A DNA stretch of 64,000 bases, taken from contig NC_080589.1 of the NCBI RefSeq assembly GCF_029962835.1, positions 22,930,586 through 22,994,585 of the forward strand. Reading direction: 5' to 3'. Numbering within the stretch: position 1 is the first letter of the stretch; every line of letters starts with the position of its first letter. Of the stretch, positions 58,417-64,000 are shown one piece after another. The translations under genes and the position numbers were made by a program. The notes under the pieces were generated by a model. The model had not been told where the DNA came from, searched no databases, and saw only the letters and a list, made by a program, of their open reading frames with translations. Origin of the DNA: Magnolia sinica. Its lineage: Eukaryota; Streptophyta; Magnoliopsida; Magnoliales; Magnoliaceae.

Positions 58417-59129
58417 ATTCGAATCTACTCCTGGAAGAGTCGCGTGTCAAAGGAGAAATGTGTCCATCTGTACAACAATCATGACCATGAAAAACAACAG
58501 AAGGGAGGAAGTTTGGAGATTTAGCAACTGTGAAATCAACAACATCCAATTTCTTTGTCAACTAGGAAAAGACCACACGCACTGATAAAAGAAATTCAAC
58601 CTACGTAATTAATGTCTATGTTGCATTAGACTAACAACAATCAATTCTAAAGTAACTTCTGAATATGAAAACAATGAACAAGACAACAAGAAAAGTTGAC
58701 TGCTAAAAACTAGAATTCATTGTGATAATCCTGAATATGAATCTAATGACTATTCTAGCACATGCAAACCAGACTGAGAAGACAAAAATGTTAGAATAGG
58801 TAGGTTTCATTTAGGAAAGTGGTCATTCTCAGTTTGGTCACTTGTACAGTAAAAGCCACTTCCCCAAATCAAATCTTCCTACTCTTAACATTAAATAATT
58901 CTCCTCTATGTAACATGAAAGCAAGTTTGTTAGCATAAGACATGGAAAGTTCTAGAAGCCTGATATGTTGCCATGTGTGTATAAACAACATAAAACACCA
59001 AGAATACGTTGCTGTCGGCTTGTCCAAGCTATTTGGAGCCAGTTTATGGATTATGTTTTGCCAATAATTCGCTTCTAAGGCCCTATTCCTCAGTCCTTGA
59101 TCCAAGTCCCTTCAGGTCTCCCCCTAATC
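58417..59129. other. IMP2 upstream region; nothing else seen
   Basis: Presumed promoter and 5' UTR of IMP2. AT-rich, with no clear TATA box that I would defend and no other gene. Confidence 0.4.
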
Positions 59130-59545
59130 CATCTTTTAGATCCTTCAACCCAATCAAAGATTCTCTTTAGCCCTTACCGGGTCCATCTCTGCACATAGCT
59201 AACCATCTTGATGCGTTGGCCATCATTTTATCACCCACTGATGCTTACTCCTAGGCTGCTTTTGATGATCTTATTCTTGATTATATCCTTCCTAGCCATC
59301 CTACACATCAATCTCAACATCCCCATTCCAAAATACTTATTTTCTGCTCGCATTGCTTCCTAGTCGCACTCTGCCCCATCTAGAATAGCCAGTTTAATGT
59401 CGGGTTTATAAAAAAAAATTTCCCTTGATTTCCTAGGCATGCAGCTACAATACAAAACTACAGAGGCACATCTCCACTTCATTCACCTAGCTCTAATTCT
59501 AGTGAAAAAATCTACATGATGGTTATGAACATAACAAATATAATA
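59130..59545 (-). pseudogene. RTE-type LINE C-terminal relic
   Basis: Minus strand from about 59,370: AMRAENKYFGMGMLRLMCRM, then ARKDIIKNKIIKSSLGVSI. This matches the plant RTE segment 'm.vaEMrMLRWMCG.tRkDkIrNe.Ir..vGVa'. Upstream, MKWRCASVVLYCSCM matches the region before it. Stops interrupt it. The gypsy element at 59,563 inserted just beyond. Confidence 0.65.
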
Positions 59546-59562
59546 ATAAGAAAATGCCTTAA

Positions 59563-60777
59563 TGATGGGGACATCTCACGCACATGCACGCCCCCTTTCC
59601 CCCTTAAGCACGTACGTACGCAGAAGGAGGGCCCCACCATCGATCTGACTCGATGACGACGTCCAGGGAGGGCCTCCTATCTAGAAGACGAAGTTTTGGT
59701 TCAAAAGGGTGGGCCCAATAGTCAAGAAAAGCCCATCATGAGATCTCATAATCGTGGCCCACTCGTCGGATTGATTTCATATTTTAGGTTTTGCTTATTG
59801 TTATTATTTAGAACATCGTGAATGCTTTAAATTTCTTTGTTTGGTTTTTATTTTAGCTTACTTCATCGCCAAGTAATAGGTTGCGCACATGGTGCGAGTT
59901 TTTGGGGTATAGGGTTTTCCATATAAATAGGCACCCCTTGTAGTTCTTTTCATTCATTCAAGTTCAATAAAAAATTCCTGCTTTATTTTTTTGCTCTCTT
60001 CGTGAGTTGTGAAAGAATTCAAAAGTGGGTGCAAAGCCCTCCCTTTTCGAATGGCTAACTACCGTGGTGCGAAGCCACATCGATCCCGATTCACCCCTTC
60101 TTCCATCATCTTTTTTTTTTCATCTTCTACCATCATCCATATTTCGAATTCGTCCTTTGTTGCATCAGGTTTTTTTTTTTAAGCAGATATCCAGATTTCG
60201 GTTATGCAGGAGGTTAGAAACTTCGACGGAGTACTACGCACAAGCCGCAGCTTGGATCGACCCGAAACTTTGGGGTTTTGGAGCCTACCCCCAGCCGACC
60301 AGGGCCAAGGAGGGGTTTTTCGAAACTAACGCCCCCTCGCACGTGCGGCTAGGTACCTGCGCATGTGCGAGCGCCCCAGGCCCGCTGTCCACACGGGGGA
60401 ACTTTCTTTGGTTCAGGTTTTTGTCCTCTTTTACCTCCTCATACATGTTTTCTTCATAAACCCTAAACCTAGAGTGCGTTTTCCCTAATTTGTTTGTCGT
60501 TTTCCTCACTCTAGGATTCCTTGAATTGAAATTGGGTAATCCCTTAGAATAAAGACTAATTCTTATGCATGTGTTCTATTTCCCTTTAACATCGTTTGGC
60601 TTATAATTTTTATTGGTCTAGTCCTAGCCTGTGTTGTCTTGGACCCGCATAGATTCCTCTTTTAATTGAATGTTTGGACTGTCATGTGGGATGTGGAATT
60701 TATGTAATTGTTTTTGAATTGGTATGATCTAAGCCTGAATTCTTGCATCTCATATTTAAATTTCATCTCCTGCATCA
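59563..60777 (+). repeat. Gypsy 5' LTR (1,215 bp)
   Basis: TGATGGGGACATC...TGCATCA. TATAAATAG at 59,922-59,930. AATAAA near 59,965 is the likely polyadenylation signal. Homologous to the LTRs of the nested copy. Confidence 0.93.
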
Positions 60778-61074
60778 AATTTGGTATAAGAGCCTAGGGT
60801 TCTTATAGGGGAATACATTAATTGTTTAGGGTTAGATTGTTTGAGTCCTTCATGCATCCAGTTCATCACATGTAGCTTTTAGGAATCCATAGTCCCTTTT
60901 GTCGACTATATTGTTGAATTTTAGTAACACTGCGTAGTTTCCATCATATAGAGTCTCATAGCATCATTTAGTCCTATCTAGTTGCATATAATCGTCATAG
61001 AAAGTCCTTAAGTGGACTTAGCAAGTGTATGCCCACACGTACGGGTTATGATTTTGGCTTGCACCCTACACTAA

Positions 61075-62458
61075 ACATGGAGCAATTGCTAGAGTTACTA
61101 AACAAGCTGTTCCAGCAGATCGAGTCTGTGGGTTAGCGCTGTGAACAATATTAGACCAACGCTTTGATCAATTTGATGTGCGCATTGCTCAACTAAAGGC
61201 CTCTGCCGAGACAAACCCCACCAATGGGGTAGAGTCCAATCTCAGGCGGGTGGCCTAGAGGATAGACTAATGAATGGAGTTGGTCAAGGAATCAGTTATG
61301 AGCGTACATCCGTGCACCCACCCCATAAGGGACATCAAGACCACTATTTTGAGGAGTACAATATGCGCGGCCTTGTGACTGCAGAGAGTGCACCAGAGGC
61401 TAGTGTAGAGTTACCCACTGAGGCCATTTCGGTAGTGGATGAGTTTCGTGATGTCTTTCCTGATGATCTACTGGATGAGTCTTCCCCTAGGAGGGATGTA
61501 GAGCACACTAGAATATGGGACACCGTAATACCTATAGCCGAGTTTGCGTTTAATAGTTCTGTCGATAGGTCCACAGCTTATGAAGTCATTACTGGTTATA
61601 AACCTGGGAAACCTATTGATCTTGTCCATATCAGTCCTATAGGCCGTCAGAGCCTGCAGAGTCTTTTGCGCATCACATTCATTCATGACATCAAGAAATT
61701 AGGCAGAAGATCACTATTAATAATGAACATTACAAATTTTCTGCATACTAGCATAAGCGTTTCAAAGAATTCAATATTGGGAACTCTGTGATAGTCCGCA
61801 TCAAGCCCGAGCGGTATCCTCCGGGGGCCGTTTGTAAGTTAGAAGCGCGTAGCGCTGGACCCTTCAAAATTATAAAACGAAACAGTCTCAATGTGTATGA
61901 GGTAAATCTTCCACCTTCCATGGGAATTAGTTCCACATTCGATATGGAGGATCTAGTTACTTTTCAGGGGACCACTGATACTTTGTCCGGCCCTTTACCT
62001 ATCCATCCTGATTCCCAGATTTATCCCTTGATCCATGGCCCCCTCCCGACCCATTTTTCCAGCCTCTACGTCCCATACCTACCCGTCCCGACCAATTTTC
62101 TCAGCCTCTACCTCCCATACCTACCCGGTCCGACCCATTTTTTCAGCCTCTACATCCCATACCTACCCGTCTCGACCAATTTTTTCAGCCTCTACCTCCC
62201 ATATCTACTCTTCCCGACCTTTCTTCCCAGCCTCTACCTCCTATACCTAGCCTTCACACACCCAGAGAGAAAATAGAGGATATCCTGGACCATAAGATAG
62301 TTTCAACGTCGAACAGCAGGTTTCAGAAGTTCTTGGTCAAGTGGAAGTCACGTCCAGCTCCAGACAGTACGTGGCTCGCTGAGGAGCTTCAGAGACTTGA
62401 TCCTTGCATCTTGGAGCGGTTCAGGAGTTTTTTTACGCCAGTGGCAAAACCTTCGTAG
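61075..62458 (+). pseudogene. Gypsy deletion-derivative polyprotein, second copy
   Basis: MEQLLELLNKLFQQIESVG then stop (gag start, 61,077). GVGQGISYERTSVHPP; VVDEFRDVFPDDLLDE; then directly TRIWDTVIPIAEFAFNSSVD, which is the same RT-entry-to-integrase junction as the other copy. A frame change near 61,640-61,790 is followed by VRIKPERYPPGAVCKLEARS, AGPFKIIKRNSLNVYEVNL (GPY/F module), MEDLVTFQGTTD, the minisatellite, and EDILDHKIVSTSN...DSTWLAEELQRLDP, a chromodomain-like tail that is open here but has a stop in the other copy. Confidence 0.85.
62030..62255 (+). repeat. 42-bp minisatellite, second gypsy copy
   Basis: About five units ('ttctcagcctctacctcccatacctacccg'). Confidence 0.85.
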
Positions 62459-62469
62459 CCAGGGAGAAT

Positions 62470-63681
62470 TGATGGGGACATCTCGCTCACATGCACACCC
62501 CCTTGCCCTACGCACGTAAGTACGCAGGAGGAGGGCCCCACCATCGATTTGGCTCGATGACGACGTCCAGGGAGGGCCTCCTAGCTAGAAGACGAAGTTT
62601 TGGTTCAAAAGGGTGGGCCCGATAGTCAAGAAAAGTCCATCATGAGATCTTATGATTGTGGCTCACTCGTTGGATTGATTTCATATTTTAGGTTTTGCTT
62701 ATTGTTATTATTTAGAACATCGTGAACGCTTTAGATTTCTTTGTTTGGTTTTTATTTTAGTTTACTTCATCATCAAGTAATAGGTTGTGCACATGGTGTG
62801 AGTTTTGGAGGTATAGGGTTTTCCCTATAAATAGGCACCCCTTGTAGTTCTTTTCATTCATTCAAGTTCATAAAAAGTTCCTACTTTATTTTTCTGCTCT
62901 CTTCGTGAGTTGTGGAAGAATTCAAAAGTGGGTGCGAGGTCCTCCCTTTTCGAAAGGCTAACTACCGTGGTGCAAAGCCACATCGATCCCGATTCACCCC
63001 ATCTTCCATCATCTCTTTTTTTTTTTCATCTTCTACCACCATTTGTGCTTCAAATTCGTCCTTTGTTGCGTCAGTTTTTTTATTATAGCAGATTTCGGTC
63101 CTTCGGAAGGTCAGAAACTTTGACGAAATACTACGCACAAGCCGTAGCTCGTATCGACCCGAAACTCCGGGGTTTTGGAGCCTACCCCCAGCCGACCAGG
63201 GCCAAGGAGGGGTTTTCGAAACTGATGCCCCCTCGCACGTGCGGCCAGGTACCTGCGCATGTGTGAGCGCCCCAGGCCCGCTGTCCACACGCGGGAACTT
63301 TCTTTGGTTCAGGTTTTTGTCCTCTTTTACCTCCTCATATATGTTTTCTTCATAAACCCTAAACCTAGAGTGCGTTTTCCTTAATTTGTTTGCCGTTTTC
63401 CTCACCCTAGGATTCCTTGAATTGAAATTGGGGAATCCCTTCGAATAGGGACTGATTCTTATGCATGTGTGGTTGATTTTTATTTCCCTTTGACATCATT
63501 TGGCATATAATTTTTATTGGTCTAGTCCTGGCCCGTGTCGGCTTGGACCCGCATAGATTCCCCCTTTAATTGAATGTTTGGACTGTCATGTGGGATGTGG
63601 AATTTATGTAATTGTTTCTAAATTGGTATGATCTAAGCCTGAATTCTTGCATCTCATATTTAAATTTCATGTCCTGCATTA
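62470..63681 (+). repeat. Gypsy 3' LTR (1,212 bp)
   Basis: Partner of 59,563-60,777. TATAAATAG at 62,826-62,834. Differs from its partner by scattered substitutions and small indels. Confidence 0.93.
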
Positions 63682-63686
63682 CTTAA

Positions 63687-64000
63687 ATAGTGGAGAAGAA
63701 AGAAAAACAAAAAATTTGGAGATTCACAAAGAACTGTAGTGTCATGCCATCTCATCTTCTAGCAAATTGACACTTTTCCATGTCAAATGCATCTCAACAT
63801 TTGTTAAAAGTATACACTTGTCTTGACTTGTCCTTTTTACGTTGTTTTCCTTATGTATGAAACTATAACTAATCAACAACCTCACTATACACAAGGTGCT
63901 GCAGGTATAAGAAAAAGCGAATTATATGATATGTCACCTGCATCTACGCACTACATACACAGGTTTTTAATTCAGACAACTAGTGCACATGATTGTTAAA
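63687..64000. other. No gene recognised
   Basis: AT-rich sequence after the gypsy target duplication. Nothing supported. Confidence 0.4.

Larger units (their letters stand above)
59563..63681 (+). mobile_element. Non-autonomous gypsy (chromovirus-like) element, second copy
   Basis: LTRs at 59,563-60,777 and 62,470-63,681, flanked by a perfect CTTAA (59,558-59,562 and 63,682-63,686). The primer-site-like TTTGGTATAAGAGC follows the 5' LTR. Polypurine CCAGGGAGAAT precedes the 3' LTR. The 3' LTR ends TGCATTA where the 5' LTR ends TGCATCA. The interior is 1.7 kb and shares with the 39.9-44.4 kb element the same joined gag / RT-entry / integrase-tail structure. It lacks the GTTTCTAAAAA leader repeat. 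Confidence 0.93.

Overview
This is nuclear DNA of a flowering plant. Genes are sparse and intron-rich, and most of the window is transposable elements and their remains. The host genes read best as plant orthologues: mago nashi, a plant-specific basic proline-rich protein, and a mitochondrial inner-membrane protease subunit 2. A fold-back MITE family with GGGCCCACC ends and a 'GTTTTATCCATACCGTCCATCC'-like core recurs many times, which I associate with magnoliid genomes; that placement is inference.

Layout. 1-7.7 kb: copia and LINE wreckage, including two plus-strand L1-type ORF2 relics and one minus-strand 3' relic. 7.7-12.2 kb: mostly featureless, with a minus-strand RTE-type LINE relic near 9.2-9.8 kb. 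12.2-13.8 kb: a TIR element with ends like PIF/Harbinger, holding a MITE and a LINE tail. 13.9-14.4 kb: two exons of mago nashi on the minus strand; its short last exon was not found. 14.5-16.3 kb: three copies of the GGGCCCACC MITE in the region upstream of mago nashi. 18.4-26.0 kb: a giant palindromic element of 7.6 kb with a perfect 9-bp target duplication and Mutator-like termini. Its arms carry inverted arrays of a 136-bp satellite. 28.4-37.5 kb: an unprocessed five-exon pseudogene of the basic proline-rich (BPP) family on the minus strand, with three nonsense codons and at least one frameshift. 37.7-47.1 kb: a minus-strand copia retrotransposon whose outer LTRs (about 80 bp) do not match the LTR that follows its polypurine tract. 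A non-autonomous chromovirus-like gypsy element (39.9-44.4 kb) is nested in its pol gene. 47-55.4 kb: no gene recognised; a repeat-derived block from about 52.2 to 55.4 kb ends with a canonical LTR terminus. 55.4-58.4 kb: the IMP2 gene (minus), whose fourth exon is cut exactly where that LTR-like block begins. 59.6-63.7 kb: a second, plus-strand member of the same gypsy family.

The host genes do not form a pathway. The two gypsy copies share the same internal deletion, so they belong to one deletion-derivative family that amplified. The strongest candidates for new biology are the giant fold-back Mutator-like element with its inverted satellite arrays, and the copia/short-LTR chimera joined at the primer-binding site.
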